53,856 bases of DNA from Exiguobacterium sp. RIT594 (GCF_003339585.1 NZ_QPKF01000007.1:1-53856); one strand, 5' to 3'; shown: positions 10,170-18,577, counted from the first letter of the stretch. Notes: a model not told the origin generated them from the sequence alone. Made by a program: numbers and translations.

Positions 10170-10853
10170 ATGACACGGATGCGTGAAGATATCCGCAATG
10201 TATTTAAACAGGATCCGGCAGCCCGGAGTACGATGGAAGTCGTCTTGACCTATCCGGGATTACATGCCGTCTGGATGCATCGATTGGCGCATCGTATGTG
10301 GAAGATGAATCTGCATCTCGCCGCACGGATGTTGTCGCAATTCAGTCGGTTCCTGACGGGAATCGAGATTCATCCCGGTGCGACGATCGGCCGGCGTTTT
10401 TTCATCGACCATGGTATGGGCGTCGTCATTGGTGAGACAGCGATTATTGGCGACGATGTCACCTTATTCCAAGGTGTGACACTCGGGGGAACAGGGAAAG
10501 AAACGGGCAAACGGCATCCGACACTCGGAAATGGTGTCCTCGTATCAGCCGGAGCACGTGTCCTCGGTGATATCACGATCGGTGATTCATCGAAGATTGG
10601 CGCAAGCTCGGTCGTTCTAAAAGATGTGCCGTCAAATGCGACCGTTGTCGGAATTCCCGGACGTGTCGTGATACAAGACGGAATAAAAGTCGATGCGCCG
10701 CTTGATCATCAATTACCTGATCCGGTTCGCGAATGCCAGGAACGGGTTGAACTGGAACTGGAACAATTAAAACGTGAGATTGAACGAATACAAGGAGGAC
10801 ACCGCCATGATACAACTTTACAACAGCATGACCGGAAAAAAGGAACCGTTTAA
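10170..10853 (+). CDS. cysE: Serine O-acetyltransferase
   Basis: CysE acetylates serine with acetyl-CoA, the first step of cysteine synthesis. The 227-residue protein shows a helical N-terminal part and a left-handed beta helix of hexapeptide repeats ([37 protein letters not shown]), with the catalytic histidine in the DHG segment. ATG 10170 is 7 bases after AGAGGAG (10156-10162); the upstream in-frame ATG at 10122 lies inside the T-box terminator. Its last 47 bases overlap cysS, giving a polar, charged tail of no evident function. Confidence 0.95.
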   Translation: MTRMREDIRNVFKQDPAARSTMEVVLTYPGLHAVWMHRLAHRMWKMNLHLAARMLSQFSRFLTGIEIHPGATIGRRFFIDHGMGVVIGETAIIGDDVTLFQGVTLGGTGKETGKRHPTLGNGVLVSAGARVLGDITIGDSSKIGASSVVLKDVPSNATVVGIPGRVVIQDGIKVDAPLDHQLPDPVRECQERVELELEQLKREIERIQGGHRHDTTLQQHDRKKGTV

Positions 10854-12204
10854 ACCGCTCGAAGAAGGAAAGGTCAAGATGTATGTCTGTGGACCGACTG
10901 TCTATAATTACATCCATATCGGGAATGCCCGTCCGGCCATCGTCTTCGATACGGTCCGCCGCTACTTTACGTACCGGGGCTACGAAGTGAAATATGTCTC
11001 GAACTTCACGGATGTCGACGATAAAATCATCCGGACAGCGAACGAACTCGGAGAAGATTATCACGCGCTGACGAAACGATTCATTGAAGCCTATCACGCG
11101 GATACAGGTGCATTGAATGTCCAAAAAGCGGATATTCATCCGCTCGTCACGGAAACGATGGACGATATCATCGCCTTCATCGAAGTCCTCGTCGAAAAAG
11201 GAAATGCCTACGCGTCAAGCGGAGATGTTTACTTCCGGACACGCAGCTTTAAAGATTACGGTCAATTGAGCCAACAGTCGATTGATGAACTCCGCTCGGG
11301 TGCGCGGATTGAAGTCGGTGAGAAAAAAGAGGATCCGCTCGATTTCGTTTTATGGAAAGCGGCAAAACCGGGTGAACCGGCATGGACGAGTCCATGGGGA
11401 GAAGGTCGTCCCGGCTGGCACATAGAGTGCTCGGCGATGGCGAAAAAGTATCTCGGGGATACGATCGATATCCACGCGGGCGGACAAGACCTTAAATTCC
11501 CGCACCATGAAAATGAAATTGCCCAATCGGAAGCCTGCAACTCACAAAAGTTTGCAAACTACTGGATGCATAACGGATTCCTCAACATCGAAAACGAGAA
11601 GATGTCAAAATCACTCGGCAACTTCCTGACGGTCCACGAAGCGATTCAAGCCGTCGATCCGATGGTCTTACGTTTCTTCATGCTGTCGGTCCAGTACCGT
11701 CATCCAATCAACTACAGCCGTGACCTGATCGATCAGGCGGCAAACGGTCTCGCGCGGATCAGGGAATCCGTCGCAAACGTTGAACACCGTTTGACGATGA
11801 CGGCTAATCTTGGAACGGCAACGGACAAATGGCTGAACCGGATCGAAGAAATCAAGCAACACTTCATTACATCGATGGATGATGATTTCAATACAGCGAA
11901 CGCTGTGACCGATTTGTTTGATCTGTCGAAAGAAGCAAACCTGTACCTCGGCGAAGACCAAGTCGCAACAGAAGTGCTGGAACGATTCCTGGCAGTCTTT
12001 GATGAACTATCGACAGTCCTCGGAGTCACGTTGACAATCGAAAAAGGGTTACTCGATGAAGAAGTCGAACAGCTGATTCGTGATCGGGATACGGCACGGA
12101 AAGAACGTGACTTTGCCCGTGCGGACGCGATCCGTGATCAACTACGTGACCAAGGCATCCTTCTTGAGGATACAGCGCAAGGGATGCGGTGGAAGCGCGG
12201 ATGA
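10807..12204 (+). CDS. cysS: Cysteinyl-tRNA synthetase
   Basis: Charges tRNA-Cys; pairing with cysE under one Cys T-box links cysteine supply to its use. The 465-residue class I enzyme has the zinc cysteine and HIGH motif in [15 protein letters not shown] (from residue 25), zinc ligands in HIECSAM and [10 protein letters not shown], and KMSKS in [12 protein letters not shown] near residue 265. Start ATG 10807 follows AAGGAGG (10792-10798) inside the 3' end of cysE. Its TGA overlaps the mrnC ATG as ATGA. Confidence 0.96.
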   Translation: MIQLYNSMTGKKEPFKPLEEGKVKMYVCGPTVYNYIHIGNARPAIVFDTVRRYFTYRGYEVKYVSNFTDVDDKIIRTANELGEDYHALTKRFIEAYHADTGALNVQKADIHPLVTETMDDIIAFIEVLVEKGNAYASSGDVYFRTRSFKDYGQLSQQSIDELRSGARIEVGEKKEDPLDFVLWKAAKPGEPAWTSPWGEGRPGWHIECSAMAKKYLGDTIDIHAGGQDLKFPHHENEIAQSEACNSQKFANYWMHNGFLNIENEKMSKSLGNFLTVHEAIQAVDPMVLRFFMLSVQYRHPINYSRDLIDQAANGLARIRESVANVEHRLTMTANLGTATDKWLNRIEEIKQHFITSMDDDFNTANAVTDLFDLSKEANLYLGEDQVATEVLERFLAVFDELSTVLGVTLTIEKGLLDEEVEQLIRDRDTARKERDFARADAIRDQLRDQGILLEDTAQGMRWKRG

Positions 12205-12605
12205 AGAACTACAAACAATTAAATGCGCTGGCGCTCGCCTATATGGGTGATGTTGTCTATGAAATGCATGTCCGGGAACGGTTGCTTGAAAAGGGATATG
12301 TCAAACCGGGTGAACTGCATCAAGCGGCCATCCGCTATGTCCGCGCTCAGGCGCAAGCCTTCGTCGTGACACACTGGTTAAATGAAAATACGTTGACAGA
12401 AGAAGAGCAGGCTGTCGTCCGGCGCGGGAAGAACGCTAAATCAGGTTCCGTTCCGAAAAGTACGGATGTCCATACGTACCGGTACGCAACGGCGTTTGAG
12501 GCATTGCTCGGATATGTCTATCTTGCAGAAGGAGGGGATCGTCTTGAAGAACTCATCGGACAAGCGTTCGAATTACTCGAAGCCGAAGCAACGGACGGAA
12601 AATAA
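12201..12605 (+). CDS. mrnC: Mini-ribonuclease 3
   Basis: Mini-III is an RNase III catalytic domain without the double-stranded RNA-binding domain; in B. subtilis it matures 23S rRNA. The 134-residue protein begins [19 protein letters not shown], with the conserved Asp of the metal site, and keeps [10 protein letters not shown] near residue 100. The ATG at 12201 overlaps the cysS stop (ATGA). An alternative GTG at 12189 would add four residues. The last 62 bases overlap rlmB. Confidence 0.92.
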   Translation: MKNYKQLNALALAYMGDVVYEMHVRERLLEKGYVKPGELHQAAIRYVRAQAQAFVVTHWLNENTLTEEEQAVVRRGKNAKSGSVPKSTDVHTYRYATAFEALLGYVYLAEGGDRLEELIGQAFELLEAEATDGK

Positions 12606-13461
12606 ATCGTTCCAACCGGCACGTAAACAAAAAGACAAGCCGCATGGCGAAAAAGCGAAACAGAAGAAAGTTGAGCCCAAACAAGAAGAGACCATCGTGA
12701 TCGAACCGCTCGAAGAAGGACAGGATTTCTTATACGGACGGAATCCGGTTCTCGAAGCGTTACGGACGGGTCGTGAGATGAACAAGCTCTTCATCCAAGA
12801 AGGGCAGCAGAAAGGACCGCTTGCCGTCATCCATGCGATGGCGAAAGAGGCAGGTGTCCAGACACAAATCGTTCCACGCTCGAAACTACACGGTTTGACG
12901 GGAAGCGACAATCACCAGGGTGTCGTTGCTGCCGTCGCTGCCTATGAGTATGCAGAACTCGACGATATCTTTGCACTGGCAGAAAAGAAAGACGAGACGC
13001 CATTGATGATTTTACTCGATGAACTCGAAGACCCGCATAATCTCGGATCGATTCTCCGGACGGCAGATGCCGTCGGTGCCCACGGAATCATTATTCCGAA
13101 ACGCCGGTCTGTCGGATTGACACAGGTTGTCGCGAAAGCTTCGACAGGGGCAATCGAACATATCCCGGTCGTTCGTGTGACGAACTTGACGCGGACGATG
13201 GAAGATTTAAAGAAAAAAGGGATTTGGTTTGTCGGGACGGATGCCCGTGAGAGTGATGACTACCGAACGCTCGACGGAACGATGCCACTTGGAATCGTCA
13301 TCGGCAGTGAAGGAAAAGGCATGAGCCGGCTTGTCCGCGAAAAATGCGATTTCCTTGTTCATCTCCCGATGGCAGGACATGTCACGTCACTCAACGCATC
13401 AGTTGCTGCCTCGTTGTTGTTATATGAGGTCTACCGGACAAGAAAGCCGTATTCGCGATGA
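12544..13461 (+). CDS. rlmB: 23S rRNA (guanosine-2'-O-)-methyltransferase RlmB (YacO type)
   Basis: SpoU-family 2'-O-methyltransferase with trefoil knot. The core starts near residue 62 (YGRNPVLEALRTGR), and family motifs LDELEDPHNLGSI, IVIGSEGKGMSRLV and LNASVAAS form the SAM/knot site. The 305-residue reading uses TTG 12544, 8 bases after AAGGAGG (12529-12535), within mrnC; an ATG at 12466 has no site. This gives a Lys/Gln-rich, probably disordered N-terminal extension of about 55 residues absent from the short B. subtilis protein. The exact methylated nucleotide is inferred from the family. Confidence 0.88.
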   Translation: MKNSSDKRSNYSKPKQRTENKSFQPARKQKDKPHGEKAKQKKVEPKQEETIVIEPLEEGQDFLYGRNPVLEALRTGREMNKLFIQEGQQKGPLAVIHAMAKEAGVQTQIVPRSKLHGLTGSDNHQGVVAAVAAYEYAELDDIFALAEKKDETPLMILLDELEDPHNLGSILRTADAVGAHGIIIPKRRSVGLTQVVAKASTGAIEHIPVVRVTNLTRTMEDLKKKGIWFVGTDARESDDYRTLDGTMPLGIVIGSEGKGMSRLVREKCDFLVHLPMAGHVTSLNASVAASLLLYEVYRTRKPYSR

Positions 13462-13988
13462 AATACGACCGTCTGATCGTTGATGGCTACAATATCATTG
13501 GCGCATGGCCGGAGTTCCGGACATTGCGGGAGCAGGATTTTGAATTAGCACGGGAACGATTGGTCGATGCGATGGCCGAGTACCAAGCCGTGACAGGAAT
13601 CAGTGTGACGATTGTCTTCGATGCCTATCTCCAACCGGGGAGAGAATCCCGGATCAGGAAAAGCGGTATCGAAGTCATCTATACACGGGAAAACGAAACG
13701 GCGGATGAATGGATTGAGAAAACAGCGGCGGAATGGTTACAGGATATCCGGGTCAAGCTGACGGTTGCGACCAACGATTTCACCGAACAGTGGGTCATCT
13801 TCACGCTCGGTGCCCTTCGGATCTCGGCGCAGGAATTACGACGGGACTGGAAGGCGGCGGTTGCCGTCATCCGTGGACAGACGATTGCGTCGAAGACGAG
13901 CAAGAAACCACGTTCGACAATCGATATGCCGGCTGATGTCATTGAACGGCTTGAAGAGATCCGGCGGCGTAAAAATTCAGATTCATGA
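13458..13988 (+). CDS. rae1: Ribosome-dependent mRNA endonuclease Rae1 (YacP, NYN domain)
   Basis: The 176-residue protein is a single NYN (PIN-like) domain: VDGYNIIGAWP near residue 8, IVFDAYL near 54, YTRENETADEWIEK near 76 and ATNDFTEQWVIF near 99 supply the acidic residues of the nuclease site. The B. subtilis homologue enters the ribosomal A site and cuts mRNA. ATG overlaps the rlmB stop (ATGA), and the gene closes the gltX-to-rae1 run before a terminator. Confidence 0.9.
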   Translation: MKYDRLIVDGYNIIGAWPEFRTLREQDFELARERLVDAMAEYQAVTGISVTIVFDAYLQPGRESRIRKSGIEVIYTRENETADEWIEKTAAEWLQDIRVKLTVATNDFTEQWVIFTLGALRISAQELRRDWKAAVAVIRGQTIASKTSKKPRSTIDMPADVIERLEEIRRRKNSDS

Positions 13989-13996
13989 AGAAAATG

Positions 13997-14038
13997 AAAA
14001 AGCGGATTCACGATAAAGTCGTGAAATTCGCTTTTTTT
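13997..14038 (+). terminator. Terminator after rae1
   Basis: AAAAAGCG-GA-TTCACGA (13997-14013) pairs with TCGTGAA-AT-TCGCTTTTT (14019-14036) with a small internal loop, followed by a T run. It isolates the upstream run from sigH. Confidence 0.85.
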
Positions 14039-14102
14039 GATACCTCAGATGTCACGTCTTCGCACGATTAACAGGGGAAAAAAGAGGTCATGCCAATTTT
14101 CA

Positions 14103-14132
14103 TTGTCGTAAGACAGGAAATTATTGTATAAT
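14103..14132 (+). promoter_or_regulatory. Sigma-A promoter of sigH
   Basis: TTGTCG (14103-14108), 18-base spacer, TATAAT (14127-14132), about 40 bases before the sigH start. An inverted repeat TGTC-GTAA-GACA (14104-14115) spans the -35 and spacer. Confidence 0.75.
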
Positions 14133-14178
14133 TAGAAACAATCGATTAGTTTGTTAGAGAAGCTTGGAGGGATGACGG

Positions 14179-14820
14179 ATGAGTTTGGTTTCGTTCGACC
14201 AGTTTGAGTGCATGACCGATGAGGCGCTTGTGGAACAAGCGAAGGTATTTGACAACAGTGATGCGCTCGAATTTCTGATCGAGCGGTATCGGAACTTCGT
14301 ACGCGCCAAGGCACGGTCTTACTTTTTAATCGGAGCGGACCGGGAAGATATCATCCAGGAAGGTATGATCGGTCTGTATAAGGCAGTCCGGGATTACCGC
14401 ACGGATAAGCTGGCTTCGTTCAAAGGCTTTGCTGAGCTGTGTATTACCCGGCAAATGATTACAGCAATCAAAACCGCAACGCGTCAAAAACATATTCCGC
14501 TGAATTCCTACATTTCGCTCGATAAGCCGATTTACGATGACGAATCGGAACGGACGTTACTCGATATCATCACATCGACAGCCCCGTCGGATCCGCAAGT
14601 GTTGATCGTGAACCGGGAAGAGTATGCGGATATTGAAAGTAAGATGGATGAAATCCTTAGTGATCTGGAGCGAAAAGTACTGGCGCTCTATCTCGACGGA
14701 AGAACCTATCAGGAAATCTCGGATGATCTCGATCGTCATGTCAAGTCAATCGATAATGCCCTTCAACGTGTGAAGAAAAAGCTGGAACGGTATCTTGAAG
14801 CACGAAAACTGACGGTCTGA
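14179..14820 (+). CDS. sigH: RNA polymerase sigma factor SigH
   Basis: Sigma-H directs post-exponential genes (competence; sporulation in spore formers). The 213-residue protein keeps region 2 (FLIGADREDIIQEGMIGLYK near residues 49-68), the RQKHIPLNSYISLDKP linker and region 4 with DGRTYQEISDDL. Start ATG 14179 is preceded by TTGGAGGG. It has its own promoter and lies between rae1 and rpmG as in Bacillus. In a lineage that appears non-sporulating, competence or stationary-phase roles are more likely. Confidence 0.95.
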   Translation: MSLVSFDQFECMTDEALVEQAKVFDNSDALEFLIERYRNFVRAKARSYFLIGADREDIIQEGMIGLYKAVRDYRTDKLASFKGFAELCITRQMITAIKTATRQKHIPLNSYISLDKPIYDDESERTLLDIITSTAPSDPQVLIVNREEYADIESKMDEILSDLERKVLALYLDGRTYQEISDDLDRHVKSIDNALQRVKKKLERYLEARKLTV

Positions 14821-14832
14821 TCGAGAGGTGGA

Positions 14833-14861
14833 TTGACCCCGTTAACCGGGTGTGCTACTGT
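14833..14861 (+). promoter_or_regulatory. Promoter for rpmG-secE-nusG
   Basis: TTGACC (14833-14838), 17-base spacer, TGC-TACTGT (-10 at 14856-14861, extended). The spacer contains CCCG-TTAAC-CGGG (14838-14850). Predicted start near 14868. Confidence 0.7.
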
Positions 14862-14884
14862 ATAAATAGCGCCTTACTAGCGAG

Positions 14885-14909
14885 ACGCCGCTCATAGGCG
14901 TTTTTTTTT
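14885..14909 (+). terminator. Promoter-proximal terminator-like hairpin in the rpmG leader
   Basis: ACGCC (14885-14889) pairs with GGCGT (14897-14901), and nine T residues end the element. It lies only about 20-40 bases after the predicted start of transcription. CGCC at 14870-14873 could pair with the same GGCG, giving an alternative fold. Two further hairpins follow (CTCT/AGAG near 14913; TTCTCTT/AAGAGAA at 14930-14947). Attenuation is possible but unproven. Confidence 0.5.
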
Positions 14910-14975
14910 ACGCTCTTTTTTAGAGAGGATTCTCTTCTTGAAGAGAAGGAGTGGCAAAGAAGGAGGTCGTTTGAG

Positions 14976-15122
14976 ATGGCGAAGAAAGTAGGCCTTGCTT
15001 GTGATATTTGCGGTGCCCGCGACTACACGACGATGAAAAAAGAGGATGTCAGCATCCGCTTGGAACTGAAGAAGTTCTGTCGCCGTTGTAACGCGCATAC
15101 GATTCATAAAGAAGCGAAATAA
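14976..15122 (+). CDS. rpmG: 50S ribosomal protein L33, zinc-binding form
   Basis: A 48-residue protein starting [19 protein letters not shown] and holding two CxxC pairs, Cys9/Cys12 and Cys35/Cys38, i.e. the zinc ribbon (C+) form of L33 of the large subunit. The ATG follows AAGGAGG (14960-14966). Position directly before secE and nusG is conserved in Bacilli. Confidence 0.93.
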   Translation: MAKKVGLACDICGARDYTTMKKEDVSIRLELKKFCRRCNAHTIHKEAK

Positions 15123-15166
15123 GGCTTCATCTATCCCCATTTACTACATCCTGGAGGGAAAGTACG

Positions 15167-15337
15167 ATGAAATTTTTGCGTGACGTATGGAATGAACTGA
15201 AAAAGACGAGCTGGCCGAAACGAAAAGAACTGACGAAGTATACACTGACTGTAATCGGTATGGTCATTTTTATGGGTGTCTTCATCTTCGGTATCGATTC
15301 AGGGCTCAGCGCATTCATGAGTTGGTTGATTAAGTAA
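15167..15337 (+). CDS. secE: Preprotein translocase subunit SecE
   Basis: The 56-residue protein has the amphipathic cytoplasmic helix VWNELKKTSWPKRKELTKYT (the WP-R/K motif of SecE) and a single membrane segment at about residues 27-48. It clamps the two halves of SecY in the Sec channel. ATG 15167 follows CTGGAGGG (15151-15158). Single-spanning length fits Gram-positive SecE. Forms rpmG-secE-nusG. Confidence 0.93.
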   Translation: MKFLRDVWNELKKTSWPKRKELTKYTLTVIGMVIFMGVFIFGIDSGLSAFMSWLIK

Positions 15338-15356
15338 AAAGAAGAGGTGACGTACC

Positions 15357-15908
15357 ATGGATAAGCAGTGGTTTGTTGTCCAAACGTACTCTGGATTCGA
15401 AAATAACGTCAAGGCAAATCTTGAGCGTCGGATTGAATCCATGAACATGGACGAGAAAATCTTCCGTGTACTCGTTCCAATCGAAACGGTACAGGAAGAA
15501 GTAACAAACAAAAAAGGTGAAACGAAAATCAAGGAACGTGAAATCAAGATTTTCCCGGGGTATGTCCTCGTGGAGATGGTCATGACGGATGATTCTTGGT
15601 ATGTCGTCCGTAACACACCGAACGTCACGGGATTCCTCGGTTCGGTTGGCGGCGGTTCAAAACCGACACCACTTCTTCCAGAAGAAGCGGAAAACATTCT
15701 CGGATCAATGGGACTTGTTGACATGAAGAGTCGTTATGACTTTACAATGGGACAAATCGTACGGATCAAAGAAGGTGTCTTTGCGAACCTGGAAGGTACG
15801 ATCGAAGAACTTGAAACAGAAACAGAAAAAATGAAAGTTTCTGTCGATATGTTCGGTCGTGAAACGAAAGTAGAGCTCGATTTCTCACAAGTTGAGAAAA
15901 TAGATTAA
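15357..15908 (+). CDS. nusG: Transcription elongation/pausing factor NusG
   Basis: NusG binds RNA polymerase through an N-terminal NGN domain and couples to the ribosome or pausing signals through a C-terminal KOW domain. The 183-residue protein begins WFVVQTYSGFENNVK, has KIFPGYVLVEM near residue 65 and a KOW stretch GQIVRIKEGVFANLEGTI near 132. ATG follows AAGAGGTGA. A weak hairpin and a promoter for rplK start at its stop codon. Confidence 0.96.
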   Translation: MDKQWFVVQTYSGFENNVKANLERRIESMNMDEKIFRVLVPIETVQEEVTNKKGETKIKEREIKIFPGYVLVEMVMTDDSWYVVRNTPNVTGFLGSVGGGSKPTPLLPEEAENILGSMGLVDMKSRYDFTMGQIVRIKEGVFANLEGTIEELETETEKMKVSVDMFGRETKVELDFSQVEKID

Positions 15909-15945
15909 GTTTCCTATTGCGAAACTTTTATTTTAATGGTACAAT
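15907..15945 (+). promoter_or_regulatory. rplK promoter overlapping a nusG 3' hairpin
   Basis: TTGCGA (15917-15922), 17-base spacer and TGG-TACAAT (-10 at 15940-15945, extended) form a sigma-A promoter. The same DNA carries AAGTTTC (15907-15913)/GAAACTT (15921-15927) with TTATTTT after it, a weak terminator-like hairpin. Termination of nusG and start of rplK transcription thus share bases. Confidence 0.65.
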
Positions 15946-15999
15946 TTTTCCTGTTTGATGTTGTGCTTATTTCGATAAATTACTCGTCGAATAGAATGA

Positions 16000-16031
16000 G
16001 TGGGAGGACGCGCAACGTCCAATTAAACCAC
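16000..16031 (+). promoter_or_regulatory. Candidate L1-binding RNA site before rplK
   Basis: GTGG (16000-16003) pairs with CCAC (16028-16031); inside, GGACG (16006-16010)/CGTCC (16016-16020) forms a perfect stem. The strands GTGGGAGGA...AAACCAC resemble the L1 site of 23S rRNA (GGUGGGAGG...ACCACC). L1 is the classic autorepressor of L11-L1 mRNA. A second copy precedes rplA. Confidence 0.6.
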
Positions 16032-16057
16032 ATTAAAGAATTAAGGAGGTGTGTCTC

Positions 16058-16483
16058 GTGGCGAAGAAGGTTATGAAACTAGTTAAACTTCAAATTCCTG
16101 CGGGCAAAGCAAACCCAGCTCCACCAGTTGGACCGGCACTCGGTCAAGCAGGTGTGAACATCATGGGCTTCTGTAAAGAGTTCAACGCTCGTACACAAGA
16201 CCAAGCCGGCTTGATTATTCCTGTAGTCATCACGGTTTTTGAAGATCGTTCATTTACGTTTATTACTAAAACTCCACCAGCAGCAGTTCTCTTGAAGAAA
16301 GCAGCTGGAATCGAGAGCGGTTCAGGCGAGCCTAACCGTAAGAAAGTAGCGACTGTCAAACGTGACAAAGTTCGCGAAATCGCTGAAACGAAAATGCCAG
16401 ACCTCAACGCAGCATCTGTTGAAACAGCGATGTTGATGGTTGAAGGTACTGCACGTTCTATGGGTATCGTAATCGAAGACTGA
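16058..16483 (+). CDS. rplK: 50S ribosomal protein L11
   Basis: L11 of the GTPase-associated centre, needed for elongation-factor function and stringent-response signalling. The 141-residue protein has the N-terminal [19 protein letters not shown] segment and the rRNA-binding C-terminal half ([20 protein letters not shown]). GTG at 16058 (MAKKVMKL) is 8 bases after AAGGAGG (16043-16049); an upstream GTG at 16049 overlaps that site. Operon rplK-rplA. Confidence 0.96.
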   Translation: MAKKVMKLVKLQIPAGKANPAPPVGPALGQAGVNIMGFCKEFNARTQDQAGLIIPVVITVFEDRSFTFITKTPPAAVLLKKAAGIESGSGEPNRKKVATVKRDKVREIAETKMPDLNAASVETAMLMVEGTARSMGIVIED

Positions 16484-16510
16484 GTCTTTTGATTGCAATG
16501 AACAACGATG

Positions 16511-16550
16511 AGGGTCGCAGGCGGATAGTTACTTGAAGCCTTGCTACCCT
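16511..16550 (+). other. Hairpin between rplK and rplA
   Basis: AGGGT (16511-16515) pairs with ACCCT (16546-16550), continued by GCA-GGC (16517-16522)/GCC-T-TGC (16538-16544). It lies just before the second L1-like site and may be part of the same control region. Confidence 0.5.
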
Positions 16551-16557
16551 TTCATTA

Positions 16558-16584
16558 TGTGGGAGGATTTTCCGCACAACCACA
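16558..16584 (+). promoter_or_regulatory. Candidate L1-binding RNA site before rplA
   Basis: TGTGG (16558-16562) pairs with CCACA (16580-16584), with inner GGA/TCC (16565-16573). The conserved strand GTGGGAGGA is identical to the copy before rplK, and ACCAC closes both. The site ends right at the rplA ribosome binding site (AAAGGAGG, 16585-16592), where bound L1 would block initiation. Confidence 0.65.
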
Positions 16585-16599
16585 AAGGAGGAACCTAAA

Positions 16600-17286
16600 A
16601 TGGGTAAGAAGTATAAAGAAGCTGCTAAACTTATCGATCGTACGGTTTCATACGAACTCGCTGAAGCAGTAGACTTGACTAAAAAGTCTGCCACTGCGAA
16701 ATTCGATGAAACAATCGAACTTGCTGTTCGTCTCGGAGTCGATCCGAAGAAAGCAGATCAACAAATCCGTGGAGCAGTCGTATTGCCACACGGTACTGGT
16801 AAAACACAAAAAGTTCTCGTCTTTGCTAAAGGTGAGAAATTAAAAGAAGCGGAAGCTGCTGGAGCAGACTTCGCTGGTGATTCTGAGTACATCACTAAAA
16901 TCCAACAAGGATGGTTCGACTTCGATGTTATCGTTGCGACACCTGACATGATGGGTGAAGTTGGTAAACTCGGCCGTGTTCTCGGACCTAAAGGCCTCAT
17001 GCCTAACCCGAAAACAGGAACAGTTACATTTGACGTCACTAAAGCAATCAACGATATCAAAGCTGGTAAAGTTGAGTACCGTGTCGACAAATCTGGTAAC
17101 ATCCACGTTCCAGTCGGTAAAAAATCATTTGATGACGCTAAATTGGTTGAGAACATCAACACAGTCATCGAAACTCTCGTTAAAGTTAAGCCTGCTACTG
17201 CTAAAGGTATCTACCTTAAGAACATCGCGATCGCTTCAACAATGGGTCCTGGTGTAAAAGTATCTTCAGCTGACTTTGCGAAATAA
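16600..17286 (+). CDS. rplA: 50S ribosomal protein L1
   Basis: L1 forms the mobile stalk at the tRNA exit site and usually represses its own mRNA. The 228-residue protein has the family segments [17 protein letters not shown] (near residue 64), [17 protein letters not shown] (near 126) and the C-terminal [11 protein letters not shown] follows AAAGGAGG closely. Two L1-site-like RNA motifs flank rplK upstream. Confidence 0.96.
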   Translation: MGKKYKEAAKLIDRTVSYELAEAVDLTKKSATAKFDETIELAVRLGVDPKKADQQIRGAVVLPHGTGKTQKVLVFAKGEKLKEAEAAGADFAGDSEYITKIQQGWFDFDVIVATPDMMGEVGKLGRVLGPKGLMPNPKTGTVTFDVTKAINDIKAGKVEYRVDKSGNIHVPVGKKSFDDAKLVENINTVIETLVKVKPATAKGIYLKNIAIASTMGPGVKVSSADFAK

Positions 17287-17303
17287 TTTCGTCTAAAACG
17301 AAC

Positions 17304-17333
17304 TTGACAACGTTCTAAGAACGCTGTTACAGT
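17304..17333 (+). promoter_or_regulatory. Promoter of rplJ-rplL
   Basis: TTGACA (17304-17309), 18-base spacer, TGT-TACAGT (-10 at 17328-17333, extended). The spacer carries the inverted repeat CGTTC-TAA-GAACG (17311-17323). Predicted start near 17340. Confidence 0.75.
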
Positions 17334-17339
17334 ATAAAA

Positions 17340-17487
17340 CGTTGATATATTCGACATACCGTAGACAGAAGGTGCTCATCGATTGAGCATAAACCCTTCC
17401 GAGGTGTTCTTGCTCAGAGAGCCTGTTTGTTCAGGTATCCTTTTTGACGATTACGCCTCCTCTGCCTGGCAGACGGAGGCTTTTTAT
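17340..17487 (+). promoter_or_regulatory. L10 leader with attenuator
   Basis: The rplJ leader includes GCTCA/TGAGC (17374-17388), a region with CCGAGGTGT (17399-17407), CCTG/CAGG (17422-17434), and a terminator GCCTCC-TCTGC (17455-17465)/GCAGA-C-GGAGGC (17469-17480) followed by TTTTT. This is the layout of the known L10 leader, in which L10(L12)4 binding favours termination and so limits rplJ-rplL. Confidence 0.8.
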
Positions 17488-17545
17488 TTGAAATCGAGCA
17501 GCCCCTCGCGCCGGTACATTCCATTTACCAGGAGGTGCAACAGAA

Positions 17546-18052
17546 ATGGCAAACGAAAAAGTTATCGCTGTCAAAGCGGATCTCGTATCTGAGATCGCTG
17601 AGAAAATGCAAGCGAGCGCTGGAACAATCGTCGTCGACTACCGTGGTCTCACAGTAGACGAAGTAACAGAACTTCGTAAACAACTCCGCGAAGCGGGTGT
17701 TGAATTCAAAGTTTATAAAAACGGTCTCCTCCGCCGTGCTGCAGTTCAAAGCAATCTTGAAGGTCTTGACGAAGTCTTTACAGGTCCTACTGCGATCGCC
17801 TTCAGCAATGAAGACGTTATCGCTCCAGCTAAGATCTTAAACAACTTCTCGAAAGACCACAAAGCTCTTGAGCTTAAAGGTGGTATCATCGAAGGCAAAG
17901 TCACTTCAGTAGAAGATGTCAAAGCCCTTGCGGAACTTCCATCACGCGAAGGTCTCCTTTCGATGCTTCTCAGCGTGCTTCAAGCGCCAATCCGTGGTCT
18001 TGCGGTGGCAACGAACGCAATTGCAGAGCAAAAAGAAGAACAATCTGCTTAA
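17546..18052 (+). CDS. rplJ: 50S ribosomal protein L10
   Basis: L10 anchors L7/L12 dimers on the ribosomal stalk. The 168-residue protein shows [20 protein letters not shown] near residue 26 and [11 protein letters not shown] near 54 for rRNA binding, and a C-terminal helix ([19 protein letters not shown]) that carries the L12 dimers. ATG follows CAGGAGGTGC. It is preceded by its own leader and is co-transcribed with rplL. Confidence 0.96.
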   Translation: MANEKVIAVKADLVSEIAEKMQASAGTIVVDYRGLTVDEVTELRKQLREAGVEFKVYKNGLLRRAAVQSNLEGLDEVFTGPTAIAFSNEDVIAPAKILNNFSKDHKALELKGGIIEGKVTSVEDVKALAELPSREGLLSMLLSVLQAPIRGLAVATNAIAEQKEEQSA

Positions 18053-18128
18053 TATCCGCTTAGCGGGATAGGCAAACACACAATTTTTCACACCCCAACG
18101 TGGGTTAAATCAAAGGAGGAAAACCATA

Positions 18129-18494
18129 ATGGCTTTCAACAAAGAGCAATTTATCGAAGACCTCAAGGGCATGACTGTTCTTGAACTTAACGAACTCGTA
18201 AAAACAATCGAAGAAGAATTCGGCGTATCAGCAGCAGCTCCAGTAGCAGCAGCAGGTGCAGGCGCAGCAGCAGCTGAAGAGCAAACTGAATTCGACGTAA
18301 TCCTTACTAGCGCAGGTTCTGGTAAAATCAACGTCATCAAAGCAGTTCGCGAATTGACAGGCCTCGGTCTTAAAGAAGCGAAAGCACTCGTTGACGGAAC
18401 TCCGGCTCCAGTTAAAGAAGGCGTTTCGAAAGAAGACGCTGACGCAATCAAAGCTAAGCTTGAAGAAGCTGGCGCAAGCGTAGAAGTTAAGTAA
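18129..18494 (+). CDS. rplL: 50S ribosomal protein L7/L12
   Basis: Multi-copy acidic stalk protein that recruits translational GTPases. The 121 residues comprise an N-terminal dimerization domain, an Ala-rich hinge at about 36-52 and a C-terminal domain with [20 protein letters not shown] and [16 protein letters not shown] precedes the ATG. A strong terminator follows. Confidence 0.97.
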   Translation: MAFNKEQFIEDLKGMTVLELNELVKTIEEEFGVSAAAPVAAAGAGAAAAEEQTEFDVILTSAGSGKINVIKAVRELTGLGLKEAKALVDGTPAPVKEGVSKEDADAIKAKLEEAGASVEVK

Positions 18495-18509
18495 TTTTCT
18501 TCTTCACTT

Positions 18510-18548
18510 AAAACAAAAGAAGCTCGCTTTGCGGGCTTCTTTTGTTTT
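18510..18548 (+). terminator. Strong terminator after rplL
   Basis: An 18-bp stem, AAAACAAAAGAAGCTCGC (18510-18527) with GCGGGCTTCTTTTGTTTT (18531-18548), one G-U pair and a TTT loop. The flanking A and T runs could serve either strand. Confidence 0.92.
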
Positions 18549-18577
18549 CAACTTTAATATAGAGAGGGGAAGGAAAC

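Noticed and set aside
12466-12543. Longer RlmB start at ATG 12466
   Set aside because: No ribosome binding site before it and the added residues are an out-of-frame reading of mrnC; TTG 12544 has an excellent site.
17383-17592. 69-codon + strand frame over the L10 leader
   Set aside because: No binding site, runs through the attenuator hairpin into rplJ in another frame; the region is better explained as the L10 leader.
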